Assembly (NCBI RefSeq): GCF_010820565.1
Contig: NZ_JAAIJQ010000023.1
Coordinates: 1-64,000, forward strand
Source: Thiorhodococcus minor
GTDB lineage: Bacteria; Pseudomonadota; Gammaproteobacteria; Chromatiales; Chromatiaceae
DNA: 64,000 nt
Direction of reading: 5' to 3'
Shown here: positions 30,081-38,952 of the stretch, piece by piece
Numbering within the stretch: the stretch's first letter is position 1
How the letters are laid out: every line of letters begins with the position of its first letter
Notes under the pieces: generated by a model
Told to the model about the DNA's origin: nothing
Seen by the model: only the letters and a program-made list of their open reading frames with translations
Databases searched by the model: none
Program-made: the position numbers and the translations under genes

Positions 30081-30125
30081 GTCGACAGCACCGCTTGCAG
30101 CCGAGCCCTGACGAGACGTTGACCG

Positions 30126-30395
30126 ATGCCTGCGATATCAATGTTCTACGGACTGATCGTCTACATGTATTTCATGGACAACCGGCAGCACAAGAAACCG
30201 CACATCCACGTCAAGTACCAGGATGACGAGGTGATCGTCGCCATCCCTGAGGGGGACGTACTCGACGGAGGCATCCCCGCATCCAAGATGAAACTTCTGC
30301 AGGCGTGGATAGAGATTCATCGCGATGAGTTCGTCGCAAACTGGCAGTTGGCTGCATCCGGACAACAGCCTTACAAGATCGAGCCACTGAGGTAA
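30126..30395 (+). CDS. DUF4160 protein, probable toxin-antitoxin-like partner
   Basis: 89 residues. The DUF4160 core is clear: FYGLIVYMYFMDNRQHKKPHIHV, VIVAIPEGDVLDGGIP, KMKLLQAWIEIHRDEFVANW. The family is usually paired with DUF2442, as here, and such pairs are predicted toxin-antitoxin modules without firm biochemical proof. It is six bases ahead of the DUF2442 gene. Confidence 0.88.
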   Translation: MPAISMFYGLIVYMYFMDNRQHKKPHIHVKYQDDEVIVAIPEGDVLDGGIPASKMKLLQAWIEIHRDEFVANWQLAASGQQPYKIEPLR

Positions 30396-30401
30396 TGGTT
30401 T

Positions 30402-30650
30402 ATGAACCCGAGAGTGAAGGCGGTCTCTGCCTGCCCCGATTACAAGCTGCACATCCAGTTCACCAATGGGGAGCAGGGGGTTTACGATTGCACGCATCTA
30501 TTGGGCTTCGGCGTCTTCAGCGAGCTGCGTGACCGCCACTACTTCCAACAAGCCAGGGTGGCAGACGGCACCGTCGCCTGGCCGCACGAGCAGGATATCT
30601 GCCCGGACACCCTCTACCTCGACTCGATCAAGCTTCAGGCAACGGCCTAG
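30402..30650 (+). CDS. DUF2442 protein, partner of the DUF4160 gene
   Basis: 82 residues. The DUF2442 pattern is present: YKLHIQFTNGEQGVYD, then FSELRDRHYFQQARV, and TVAWPHEQDICPDTLYLDS at the end (the W-P-x-x-x-D-I-x-P-D-x-L motif). It is transcribed with DUF4160. Confidence 0.88.
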   Translation: MNPRVKAVSACPDYKLHIQFTNGEQGVYDCTHLLGFGVFSELRDRHYFQQARVADGTVAWPHEQDICPDTLYLDSIKLQATA

Positions 30651-30778
30651 CTGCCTGGATCAGAAACCGAGATACCGCAATCGCATAAGCTGCAAAGCTC
30701 CAGACGCCAGGTCACAGGGGCTAGCCGTTCGCACCAACCTGGGGCCCGACGACCGAGTCTGAGCCGAAGCACTCCAGC

Positions 30779-31621
30779 ATGAACAACTACATCATCGCCC
30801 CAGCCATCATGACCGGGCTCGGCTTTTCCTTCGCGCTCGTCCTCGCGATTGCCTACCGCTATCTGAAGGTCGCGGAGGACCCTCGCATCGACGCGACTGA
30901 GGTCTTGCTGCCCGGCTCCAACTGCGGCGCCTGCGGCGAGCCGGGCTGCCGCGCCTTCGCGGAGAAGCTGGTGGACGGGCAGAGCTCGCCGGGCCAGTGC
31001 ACGGTCGCGAGCCCCGACATCATCGACGCGGTCGCCGCGCTGCTGGACGTCGATCCGGGCGCCCGCGAGCGCCGCGTCGCGCGACTCCACTGTGCCGGCG
31101 GCAAGGCGCAGGCCCACCAGATCGCCGAGTATCAGGGGTTCGAGAGCTGCCGGGCGGCCTCGGTCGTCTCCGGCGGCGGCAAGGGCTGCTCCTGGGGCTG
31201 TCTCGGGCTGGCGGATTGCATGCGCTCGTGCGATTTCGACGCCATCGAGATGAGCGCGAACGGCCTGCCGGTGGTGGACCCGGTCACCTGCACGGCCTGC
31301 GGCGACTGTGTCGACGCCTGTCCCCGTGACCTCTTCGAGCTGGTCTCGGAGACGCATCACCTCTTCGTCCAATGCAGCACGCCGCTGGCCGGCGACATGG
31401 CCTTGTCCCTCTGCACGGCGGCCTGCGACGCCTGCGGCCGCTGCGCCGCGGATGCCGCGCCAGGCCTGATCCGGATGGAGGACAATCGGCCGAGCATCGA
31501 TTACGCATCCGGCGCACCCGCGCGTCCGGACGCCACCTTCCGCTGTCCGACCGGCGCGATTCAGTGGATCGTCGGCAAGCAGTTCCAAGAGTCGACTGGC
31601 CGCGCCTCGCAGGGCAGCTGA
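30779..31621 (+). CDS. rnfB: Rnf complex iron-sulfur subunit RnfB (long form)
   Basis: 280 residues, longer than the ~190 of E. coli RsxB. One N-terminal membrane helix is followed by GSNCGACGEPGCRAF with a further Cys (GQC), the [4Fe-4S] domain shared by RnfB proteins. Then come GCSWGCLGLADCMRSCDFDAI and CTACGDCVDACPRDLF, two ferredoxin motifs as in long clostridial-type RnfB. A third, CTAACDACGRCAADAAPGLI, has lost the final CP, so that cluster may be incomplete or three-ligand. It hands electrons between RnfC and soluble ferredoxin on the cytoplasmic side. It stands apart from rnfDGEA, with the 1519-aa gene between them. Confidence 0.85.
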   Translation: MNNYIIAPAIMTGLGFSFALVLAIAYRYLKVAEDPRIDATEVLLPGSNCGACGEPGCRAFAEKLVDGQSSPGQCTVASPDIIDAVAALLDVDPGARERRVARLHCAGGKAQAHQIAEYQGFESCRAASVVSGGGKGCSWGCLGLADCMRSCDFDAIEMSANGLPVVDPVTCTACGDCVDACPRDLFELVSETHHLFVQCSTPLAGDMALSLCTAACDACGRCAADAAPGLIRMEDNRPSIDYASGAPARPDATFRCPTGAIQWIVGKQFQESTGRASQGS

Positions 31622-31698
31622 CTCGATGACATCCAGATGGCGCTGGTGCAGGCGCCATGCCGTGCAAGAGAATGGTAATGTTCAGAGCCCGAATTGAA

Positions 31699-31734
31699 GA
31701 CCTGCGTGTGATTGCTGACCTGCGTGTGATTGCT
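31699..31734. repeat. Tandem 18-bp duplication before the 1519-aa gene
   Basis: Two perfect adjacent copies of GACCTGCGTGTGATTGCT (31699-31716 and 31717-31734), 66 bases before the start of the PFOR-like gene. It is either a recent duplication or a paired protein-binding site. Confidence 0.9.
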
Positions 31735-31799
31735 GTAGCGCTCATGGATCGGTTCAGTGCGACGAGCAGATTGTCGAGCCCGGTAGGAGAAGCCTTCTG

Positions 31800-34700
31800 A
31801 TGGCCAGCTTCTCGAACAGCGCCTTGCGCCTGCTGAGCCGCGTGCTCGGCGCCCCTGCCCGCGTCTCTGGCCCCTATGCCGGGGAGCCGACGGCCCTCGA
31901 CGGCAACACCGCGGTCGCGGTCACGGAGGCCGCCATCAGCGAGGTCGCCGGTCTGGGCGCCTCCTTTCCGGCCGACACGGCCGACTTCGCCTGGCGTGGC
32001 GAGCAGCGCCGCCATTGCCGCAACCAGCTCGGCAGCGCGCTGGGAACATTGGGCGCGGAAGGGGCGCGGGGCGCCGTCGCGAGCGCGCTCGGCGCGGCCC
32101 TGGGCGGGGCGCGGGCGACGGTCTTCCTATCCTCCGCCGATCTCGCCGCAGCCCTCGACCAGCTGCGGTCCGCCGCCGGATTCGGCGCCCCTCTGGTCCT
32201 GCATCTGGCCAATCGCGCCCTGCCCGGCCCCGCCCAGGTCAGGGGAAGCGGGCACGAGGCCCTGCACCTGGCCTGCGGCACGGGCTGCTTCGTGCTGGTC
32301 GCCGCCAATGCGCAGGAGGCGGTCGACTTCAGCCTCATCGCGCGCCAGGTATCCGAACAGACCTTGGTCCCTGGCATCGTCGCGATGGACGCCGAGCAGA
32401 CCGCGCTCGCGATGCAGGACGTGCGGCTCGCCGCGCCTGAGATGATCGCCCGCTTCGTCGGCAAGCCCGGCGATGCCATCGCATCACCCAACGCCGTGCA
32501 GCGCCTGGTCTTCGGCGAGCAGCGCAGACGCCTGCCGCGCCGCCAAGACCCGGAGCGCCCCGTGCTGCTCGGCTCGCCGCAGGCACCGGAGATCTGGGGC
32601 CTGTCCGCGGCGTCCAAGGCCGTCTTCGCGACCGAGATCGCGGACGCCATCGAGCAAGCGATGGCGGATCTCGGCCGAGAGACCGGACGCCGCCATGCCG
32701 GCGTCTCCGCCCACCGCATCGAGGACGCAAGCCTGGTGCTCCTGGCGCTCGGCGGCGCCATCGAAACGGCGGAGGCCGCCGCCGACTGGGTGCGCCAGCA
32801 CGAGCGCGTCAAGGTCGGCGTACTGGGCATTCGCCGGCTGAGCCCCTTCCCGGCGGATGCACTGCTCGGCCATCTCAAGCCAGGTCAGCGCGTCCTGGTG
32901 CTCGAACGGCTCGATGGCCCGCTCGACCAGGATCCGCCCTTGCTGCGCGAGCTGCGTGCCGCCTTGCACCGCGCGGCCGGCGCGCCAACGCGTGAGCTTT
33001 CAGACCTGCGCCTGCTCCGCGCCGATGCCGTCATCTACGGGCTTGGCGGCCTGCCGCTGCGTGGCGCCGACCTGGTCGCACTCTGCCTGGCCGCCAAGCG
33101 CGACCAGCCGATCCCGCGCTATCTCGGCCTCGACTTCGCCCCCGCATCGAGCCCCTATCCGAAACGTCAGATCCTGCTCGACCGCGTGAAACGGGATCAC
33201 CCGGGCCTGGCGCAGCTCGGTCTGCGCGCCACCCAGGCCGAGCCAGACCTGCGCCCCTCGCGCGCACTCACGCTGGCCATCCACCGCCGCTCCGGCCAGC
33301 GAGGGGAAGGCCTGGCCGCCGAGGCCGGCGCGCTCCTTTTCGCCCTCTTCGGCGGGCGCCTGCGCAGCCGACCCGCGCTCGCGGCCCAGCCTTGGGGCTC
33401 TTACTGCATCGACCGCCTCACGACTGGACCCGATGCGCTGCGCGATCCAGGCGGCGTGCCGCCGGTCGACCTCTCGGTGCTCACGCTCGACGCCGCCGCA
33501 CAGGGCTCTGACCCGCTACTCGACATTAGCCCGGAAGGCGCCCTGCTCATCCTCGGCGCGGCCGAGGACGGCATCCTCTGGCCGAGCCTGGATCCCGCGC
33601 TGCAGCAGGCGCTGCGGCAGCACAAGACCGCCCTCTACACCCTGACGCCACCATCGGGCGACCTGGATGCCGCGCTCCTCGGCGCCATCTGCGGCGTCCT
33701 CCTCGACCGCGGCTGGCTGGATAGCTCGACGCGCCGCCTTCAAGCGATCTGGGACGCGCAGCAGGCGGAGTCCCCAGACACCAAGCCAGACACCAAGGCG
33801 GCCGAGTTCGCCGCCGGCCTGAATGGCGTGCGCCGCGTCGACTATCGCCAGCTCCCGGACGCGGCGCAGCCTTCGGCGCCGGTCGACGACCAGGCACCCG
33901 CCGTGGCCCGGGCGCTCGGACACAGTGACGACGCCTACGACAGCCTGCCGCGCTTCTGGGACCAGGTCGGCGTGCTCTACCGCACCGGCCGCCCCCATGA
34001 GCTGACGCCGGATCCCTATTTCGCCCTCGGCGCCATCCCCCCACTGAGCTCGGCCTTCCGCGACCTCGGTGTGCAGCGCAGCGTCATCCCGACCCTGGAT
34101 GCGACCCTCTGCACCGGCTGCGGCCAGTGCTGGACGAGCTGCCCGGACAATGCCATCGGCGCCCTGGCCGCAACACCTCGCCGCCTGCTGGACACCCTGA
34201 TTGGGGCGACCAAGGCGACCGCCCTGCAGCCGCTCGCCGGCAAGCTGGCCGAGCGCATCGCGCAAAACTGCGCCGCGGAGGACGCGTCCACCGGCTCGCT
34301 CGGCGGGCTTCTGGACGACGCACTGTCGTGGCTCGAGGCCAAGATGCCGCTGCCGGCCGAGCGCAAGCAGGCCGTGACTGACGCCGCCGCACGCCTGAGG
34401 GAGGCCATCGGCAGCCTGCCCGTCGCCGTGACCGACGCCTTGCTCCGCGGCCCCGAATCCCGGACGCGCGGCAGCGGGCGGCTGCTCTTCCTCTCCGTAG
34501 AGCCCGCCGCCTGCAAGGGCTGCGGCATCTGCGCCCGCGTCTGCGAGCCCGGTGCCCTCAGCATGGGCCATCAGCGCCGGGAGGATGTCGCGCACGCCAG
34601 GACCATCCGCCGCGCCTGGGAGCAGATCCCGGACACTGATGCCGAGACCATCGCGCTCGCGGCCGACGCGGACATGGGCGCCCTGGCCGCAAGTCTCTTG

Positions 34701-36359
34701 AGCCGGCGCACGGCCGGCAGCATGATCGGCGGAGACGGCGTGGAGTCCGGCTCGGGCGCACGCCTGGCACTGAGGCTCGCCCTCGCCGTCGCAGAGGCGG
34801 ATAAGGCCCCCGCCCACGCAAGGCTCATCGCCCAGGTCGCGGAGACACGCGAGCGCATCGCCGCGCTCATCCGCGACACGCTCGCCGACGCACTGCCGGC
34901 CAACGACCTCGACGGCCTCGCGCGCGGACTCGCCGGCATCGAGACGCGCCAGACCGACCTCGGCACCTTCATCGGCCAGGCCCAGGATCGGATGGGGAGC
35001 GCCCTGGACGCGGAGCGCCTCAAGCGCCTCGTCGAGCTGGCGCGCCAGCTCGCGGACTTCGAGGAGCGCCTCACCCAGGGCCGTCAGGGACTCGGACGCG
35101 CCGCCGTCAGCTTGGTGCTCTCGCCCGAGGACGCCGACGGCCTCGCCGGAGCCTTTCCGCAGAACGCCTATCGCATCCCGGTCAGCGTCGACCCGACAGG
35201 TGACGGCCCGCAGCTCGCCGCCGGCCTCTTGGAGGCGCAGCTGCGCCAGGCGACCGAAAGCGTGGCCCTGCTGCGCAAGGCGGGCCTGGAGCTGAGCAAG
35301 CCGGCCGACGCCAGACGCCTCTGGCCGGAGCTGGACGCACTGAGCTGGAGCGACCTCGGCGAGGAGGAGCGCGCGAGCTGCCCGGCCCTGCTGCTTGTGG
35401 GCAGCAGCCGCATGCTCGCCGGGCGCGGCCTCTCCCAGCTGGTCTGGCTGCTCGGCAGCGGACTGCCCGTCAAGGTGCTGGTGCTCTCCGAGCTGGACCT
35501 GGGGCTCGCCGACCGCGCTGGAATCGACGCGCTGCCCAGAGCGCTCCCGGACCCCGCCATCCAGCTCGCGCAGCTTGCGCTGAGCCAGCGCCATGCCTTC
35601 ATCGCCCAAACCTCGATCGGGGCGCCCGAGCATCTGCTGCGCAGTCTAAAAGGCGCCTTGGCCTCGCCCGGCCCCGCCCTGATCCATCTGCACGCACCCA
35701 GCCCGAATCGACACGGCTTCGCCACGGACCGGACACTGGAGCAAGCGCGCCTAGCCCTAGAGACCCGCACCCTGCCGCTCTTCATCTACGACCCGCAGGC
35801 CGAAGGCGTCTTCGGCTCGCGGCTCGACCTGGACGGCAATCCAGCCCCCCAGGCGACCTGGCCCAGCACCGCGGGCGGCCCGATCACACCCGCCGATTGG
35901 GCAGCGACCGAGTCACGCTTCGCCGGTTACCTAGCGCCGCTCACCGAAGATGCGCCCAAGCCCATCCGGCTGCCGGCCTATCTGGCCCTCCAGCCCGGCC
36001 AGCGTCAGGGACAGACCCCGTTCGTCACTATCGAGCGCCCGGAACGGGACCCGGTCCGCTACGCCGTCGCGCCCGAGCTGGCCCGAATCTGCGAGGAGCG
36101 CAAGGCGTCCTGGCGCGTGCTGCAGGAGCTGTCGGGCCTGGTCACGCCCTTCACGGCGCGCGTGCAGGAGGCCGCCGAGGCATCCGTCGCCGCCGCGCAC
36201 CAGGCCGAGCTGGCCGAGCAAGCGGCCCGCTACGAGCAGCAGATCGCCGAGCTGCGCGCAGCCTTCCAGCAAGAGCTGCGCGAAGACATCCACGCGCGAC
36301 TCATGACGCTGGCCGGATATCATCGCGGTCTTGGCGGTCAAGACGCCTATCGCGACTAG
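31800..36359 (+). CDS. 1519-residue PFOR-like protein with two ferredoxin motifs and no TPP signature
   Basis: It follows the domain order of pyruvate:ferredoxin oxidoreductase. The N-terminal domain has LDGNTAVAVTEAAISEVAG in place of DGNEAVA. A CoA-side domain comes next (LLALGGAIETAEAAADWVRQHERVKVGVLGIRRLSPFP, near 315-360). A gamma-like domain follows (RSGQRGEGLAAEAGALL, near 500). The first ferredoxin motif is CTGCGQCWTSCPDNAI (near 771), then an unusual ~130-residue helical insert, then the second motif CKGCGICARVCEPGAL (near 904). In the final domain the expected GDG...N thiamine site is replaced by VGSSRMLAGRGLSQLVWLL (near 1200), so a normal decarboxylation is not expected. The C terminus is coiled coil. 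It sits between rnfB and rnfD. Possible role: electron-transfer or docking subunit (inference). Confidence 0.75.
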   Translation: MASFSNSALRLLSRVLGAPARVSGPYAGEPTALDGNTAVAVTEAAISEVAGLGASFPADTADFAWRGEQRRHCRNQLGSALGTLGAEGARGAVASALGAALGGARATVFLSSADLAAALDQLRSAAGFGAPLVLHLANRALPGPAQVRGSGHEALHLACGTGCFVLVAANAQEAVDFSLIARQVSEQTLVPGIVAMDAEQTALAMQDVRLAAPEMIARFVGKPGDAIASPNAVQRLVFGEQRRRLPRRQDPERPVLLGSPQAPEIWGLSAASKAVFATEIADAIEQAMADLGRETGRRHAGVSAHRIEDASLVLLALGGAIETAEAAADWVRQHERVKVGVLGIRRLSPFPADALLGHLKPGQRVLVLERLDGPLDQDPPLLRELRAALHRAAGAPTRELSDLRLLRADAVIYGLGGLPLRGADLVALCLAAKRDQPIPRYLGLDFAPASSPYPKRQILLDRVKRDHPGLAQLGLRATQAEPDLRPSRALTLAIHRRSGQRGEGLAAEAGALLFALFGGRLRSRPALAAQPWGSYCIDRLTTGPDALRDPGGVPPVDLSVLTLDAAAQGSDPLLDISPEGALLILGAAEDGILWPSLDPALQQALRQHKTALYTLTPPSGDLDAALLGAICGVLLDRGWLDSSTRRLQAIWDAQQAESPDTKPDTKAAEFAAGLNGVRRVDYRQLPDAAQPSAPVDDQAPAVARALGHSDDAYDSLPRFWDQVGVLYRTGRPHELTPDPYFALGAIPPLSSAFRDLGVQRSVIPTLDATLCTGCGQCWTSCPDNAIGALAATPRRLLDTLIGATKATALQPLAGKLAERIAQNCAAEDASTGSLGGLLDDALSWLEAKMPLPAERKQAVTDAAARLREAIGSLPVAVTDALLRGPESRTRGSGRLLFLSVEPAACKGCGICARVCEPGALSMGHQRREDVAHARTIRRAWEQIPDTDAETIALAADADMGALAASLLSRRTAGSMIGGDGVESGSGARLALRLALAVAEADKAPAHARLIAQVAETRERIAALIRDTLADALPANDLDGLARGLAGIETRQTDLGTFIGQAQDRMGSALDAERLKRLVELARQLADFEERLTQGRQGLGRAAVSLVLSPEDADGLAGAFPQNAYRIPVSVDPTGDGPQLAAGLLEAQLRQATESVALLRKAGLELSKPADARRLWPELDALSWSDLGEEERASCPALLLVGSSRMLAGRGLSQLVWLLGSGLPVKVLVLSELDLGLADRAGIDALPRALPDPAIQLAQLALSQRHAFIAQTSIGAPEHLLRSLKGALASPGPALIHLHAPSPNRHGFATDRTLEQARLALETRTLPLFIYDPQAEGVFGSRLDLDGNPAPQATWPSTAGGPITPADWAATESRFAGYLAPLTEDAPKPIRLPAYLALQPGQRQGQTPFVTIERPERDPVRYAVAPELARICEERKASWRVLQELSGLVTPFTARVQEAAEASVAAAHQAELAEQAARYEQQIAELRAAFQQELREDIHARLMTLAGYHRGLGGQDAYRD

Positions 36360-36366
36360 GACTGCC

Positions 36367-36809
36367 ATGCGTATCTACCTCGACGTCTGCGCCTTCAATC
36401 GGCCCTTCGACGTTCAGAGTCAGATCAGAATCCGGCTCGAAGCCGAGGCAAAACTGCATCTCCAAGCAGAGATCGCGGCTGGAGGATCGAGCTGGTTTGG
36501 TCATACATCATCGACCTCGAAAACGATCGGAATCCATTTCCAGAAAGGCGCACTGCTATCGCGATGTGGAGAAAGCGCGCAGTGGTCGACGTGTCTGAAA
36601 CACCCAGGCTACTCGCGCTGGCGAACGATCTTGTTGCTCACGGCATCAAGACAAAAGACGCCTTGCACGTTGCTTCGGCAGTTGAAGGCAGCGCGGACTA
36701 TTTCGTCACTAGCGACGATCGGCTCCTAAGAAAGCTAGCGCTTCGAACAGAAATCAAAGCCGCAACCCCGCTTGGCATGATCGAGGTGATCAATGAGCAC
36801 AACGACTGA
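36367..36809 (+). pseudogene. PIN-domain protein gene with a frameshift
   Basis: The first frame starts MRIYLDVCAFNRPFD, the typical PIN-domain toxin N terminus with its first Asp. Near 36488 the frame breaks. The next frame gives ELVWSYIIDLENDRNP and later DALHVASAVEGSADYFVTSDDRLLRK, with the remaining acidic residues of the RNase fold. One indel separates the halves. The downstream gene (36793) overlaps the last codons, as in a toxin-antitoxin-like pair. Confidence 0.75.
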
Positions 36810-36999
36810 CACAGAGCTACGGCTTCAGGGTATCGAGGCGTTGATCGCCGCTCTTGGAGAGGTGGACGCGGAACGATTCATCACGCTCGTGACACGCGAG
36901 CCTTTAGACTACACGGAGTGGCAGCGCCGCCTGTGGACAGACCGCAGCGTCAGCGAGATCAGCGCCATGGCCATGAATCGCCGCCGGGCAAGCTCCTGA
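36793..36999 (+). CDS. Small partner of the PIN-domain gene
   Basis: 68 residues, acidic and helical (LRLQGIEALIAALGEVDAERFI, then TEWQRRLWTDRSVSEISAMAM). It matches a short conserved protein often encoded next to PIN-domain genes. I take it as a putative antitoxin. Its start overlaps the end of the broken PIN gene. Confidence 0.6.
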   Translation: MSTTTDTELRLQGIEALIAALGEVDAERFITLVTREPLDYTEWQRRLWTDRSVSEISAMAMNRRRASS

Positions 37000-37033
37000 C
37001 TGAGCAAGCAAGGCATGGAGAGTGCCAGCCCGG

Positions 37034-37110
37034 ACCTGACCACTGACCACTGACCACTGACCACTGACCACTGACCACTGACACCTGACACCTGACACCC
37101 GACACCCGAT
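37034..37110. repeat. Tandem heptamer array before rnfD
   Basis: Eleven heptamer units: one ACCTGAC, six perfect CACTGAC, then ACCTGAC twice, ACCCGAC and ACCCGAT. The core unit is the same as in the array at 15151-15186. It ends 12 bases before the TTG start of rnfD, so it lies in that gene's leader. Confidence 0.95.
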
Positions 37111-37122
37111 GGTACCCCCGAC

Positions 37123-38157
37123 TTGAAACACCGCGACCCCAAGCTCCTCGTCCAGCCTGGGCCGCTGCTGAAGCAGCCGCTCACGACGTCCATGGCGATG
37201 CGCGACGTGCTCATCGCGCTCGCCCCGGCAACCCTTGCCGGCATCTGGATGTTCGGACTCGGCGCCCTGCTGGTACTGCTCGCCTGCATCGGCGGCGCGG
37301 TCCTGACCGAATGGGCCTTCCTGCCGGCGGACGAGCGCCGCGATCAGCTGGGCAACGGCAGCGCCCTGGTCACCGGGCTCCTGCTCGGGCTGACGCTGCC
37401 GCCCGCGCTGCCGCTCTGGATGGCCTTCCTCGGCGGCGTCGTCAGCATCGGGCTGGGCAAGATCATCTGGGGCGGGCTGGGCTACAACCTCTTCAATCCG
37501 GCCCTGGTCGGCCGCGCCTTCCTGCTCGCGGCCTTCCCGGTCGCCATGACGACCTGGAGCGCGCAGACCGGCTCGGCGGACTTCTTTCAGGTCCCGGCGT
37601 CCAATCTGGCCGCGCCCTTGATGCACGTCGACTATGACGGCGTCACCTCGGCAACGCCCCTGGGCCTCATGAAGTTCCAGCAAGAATCGACCGCGCTCTG
37701 GGATCTGATGATCGGCAAGACCTCCGGCTGCATCGGCGAGACCAGCGGACTGCTGTTGATCCTGGGCGGGCTCTTCCTCGCCTTCCGGCGCGACCTCGAT
37801 TGGCGCATCCCGGTGTCCATCCTGGCGGCCGTCGCGGCCTTCTCCAGCCTGCTCTTCCTGATCGACGCCGAGCGCTATCCGGGGCCGCTCTTCTCCATCT
37901 TCTCCGGCGGTCTACTCATCGGCGCCTTCTACATGGCGACCGACCCGGTCAGCTCGCCACTGACGCCCAGGGGCGCCTGGATCTTCGGCATCGGCATCGG
38001 CCTATTGGTGGTGCTGATCCGGGTCTTCGGCGGCTTCCCCGAGGGTGTGATGTACGCCATCCTGCTCATGAATGCTGCAACCCCTTTGATCGACCGCTAT
38101 ACCCAGCCCCGCGTCTTCGGCAAGGGACTCAAATCGCCCCAGGGTGGACAGGAATGA
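37123..38157 (+). CDS. rnfD: Rnf complex membrane subunit RnfD
   Basis: 344 residues with about nine membrane helices. It is a central subunit of the ion-translocating ferredoxin:NAD+ oxidoreductase. The NqrB/RnfD family motif YNLFNPALVGRAFLLAAFP is present near 125. DGVTSATPLG (near 172) carries the Thr for covalent FMN. PGPLFSIFSGGLLIGAFYMATDP-type sequence and a conserved cytoplasmic end follow. Translation appears to start at TTG 37123 (KHRDPKLLVQPGP is family-like). Its stop overlaps the rnfG start. The heptamer array sits directly upstream. Confidence 0.93.
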   Translation: MKHRDPKLLVQPGPLLKQPLTTSMAMRDVLIALAPATLAGIWMFGLGALLVLLACIGGAVLTEWAFLPADERRDQLGNGSALVTGLLLGLTLPPALPLWMAFLGGVVSIGLGKIIWGGLGYNLFNPALVGRAFLLAAFPVAMTTWSAQTGSADFFQVPASNLAAPLMHVDYDGVTSATPLGLMKFQQESTALWDLMIGKTSGCIGETSGLLLILGGLFLAFRRDLDWRIPVSILAAVAAFSSLLFLIDAERYPGPLFSIFSGGLLIGAFYMATDPVSSPLTPRGAWIFGIGIGLLVVLIRVFGGFPEGVMYAILLMNAATPLIDRYTQPRVFGKGLKSPQGGQE

Positions 38158-38948
38158 GCGGCGGATCGGAGAAAGCCCTGAAGACGCCGGGCTGCGCCAA
38201 CTCCGAGCCCAGCTCGACCCGCCTGGTCGCGACCCTGAGCATCGCCGGCCTGCTCTCCGGGCTCATCATCGTCTCGGTCTACGAGGCGACCCTGCCGACC
38301 ATCACGGCCTATCAGGCCAAGGTGCTGCGCGAGGCCGTCTTCAAGGTGCTGCCCGAGATCGACCACATCCAGCGCCTGGTCTATGTGGACGGCGGGCTAA
38401 CGCCGAAGGACACGGAGGACCCCGAGGAAGAGGCGGTCTTCGGCGGCTATGACGCAGCAGGCGAGCTGGTCGGCTACGCCATCCCGAGTGCCGGCCCCGG
38501 CTTTCAGGACACCATTCGCCTGCTCTATGGCTATGTGCCGAGCGAGCGCCTGGTGACGGGGATGGAGATCCTGGAGAGCCGCGAGACGCCCGGCCTGGGC
38601 GACAAGATCTACAAGGATCTGGAGTTCGTCGGCGAATTCGAGCGCCTGGCGATCGACCCGGAGATCCTCGCCGTCAAGAAGGGCACCTCGACCGCGCCGA
38701 ACGAGGTCGACGCCATCACGGGCGCGACCATCTCGTCCAAGGCGGTGGTGCGGATCCTCAACGAGGGCAACCGGCGGTGGCTTTCTAAGCTGCCAGCCGC
38801 CAGCGGCCAGCCTCCAGCCAAGCGCCGTGCCGTTCCGGAGCCCGAAGTCAGTGCGACGACCCCGCACGAAGCAGCAGCGCCGAGCGCTGCCCCGAATACC
38901 GACCCGCAGCAACCGGCTGGAAGCTGGCCGCTGGAAGCTGGAGGCTGA
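38154..38948 (+). CDS. rnfG: Rnf complex FMN subunit RnfG, with low-complexity tail
   Basis: 264 residues. One N-terminal membrane helix (LVATLSIAGLLSGLIIVSVYE) and a periplasmic FMN_bind domain. The FMN-carrying Thr is in DAITGATISSKAV (near 190), matching the SGAT motif. The last ~60 residues (after NRRWLSKLP) are Pro/Ala-rich and are encoded by DNA containing an inverted minisatellite-like repeat (38788-38947), so this tail looks like an added extension. It overlaps rnfD by four bases; rnfE starts five bases after its stop. Confidence 0.92.
   Translation: MSGGSEKALKTPGCANSEPSSTRLVATLSIAGLLSGLIIVSVYEATLPTITAYQAKVLREAVFKVLPEIDHIQRLVYVDGGLTPKDTEDPEEEAVFGGYDAAGELVGYAIPSAGPGFQDTIRLLYGYVPSERLVTGMEILESRETPGLGDKIYKDLEFVGEFERLAIDPEILAVKKGTSTAPNEVDAITGATISSKAVVRILNEGNRRWLSKLPAASGQPPAKRRAVPEPEVSATTPHEAAAPSAAPNTDPQQPAGSWPLEAGG
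38788..38947. repeat. Inverted CCAGC-rich repeat in the 3' end of rnfG
   Basis: The left arm around 38800-38819 (CCAGCGGCCAGCCTCCAGCC) and the complement of the right arm at 38915-38934 differ at one base in twenty. The right arm itself contains a partial tandem GGCTGGAAGCT / CGCTGGAAGCT. The element lies inside the reading frame. Confidence 0.8.
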
Positions 38949-38952
38949 CCCC

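Noticed and set aside
37034-37110. CRISPR array
   Set aside because: The units are 7-base tandem repeats without spacers, and no cas gene is present.
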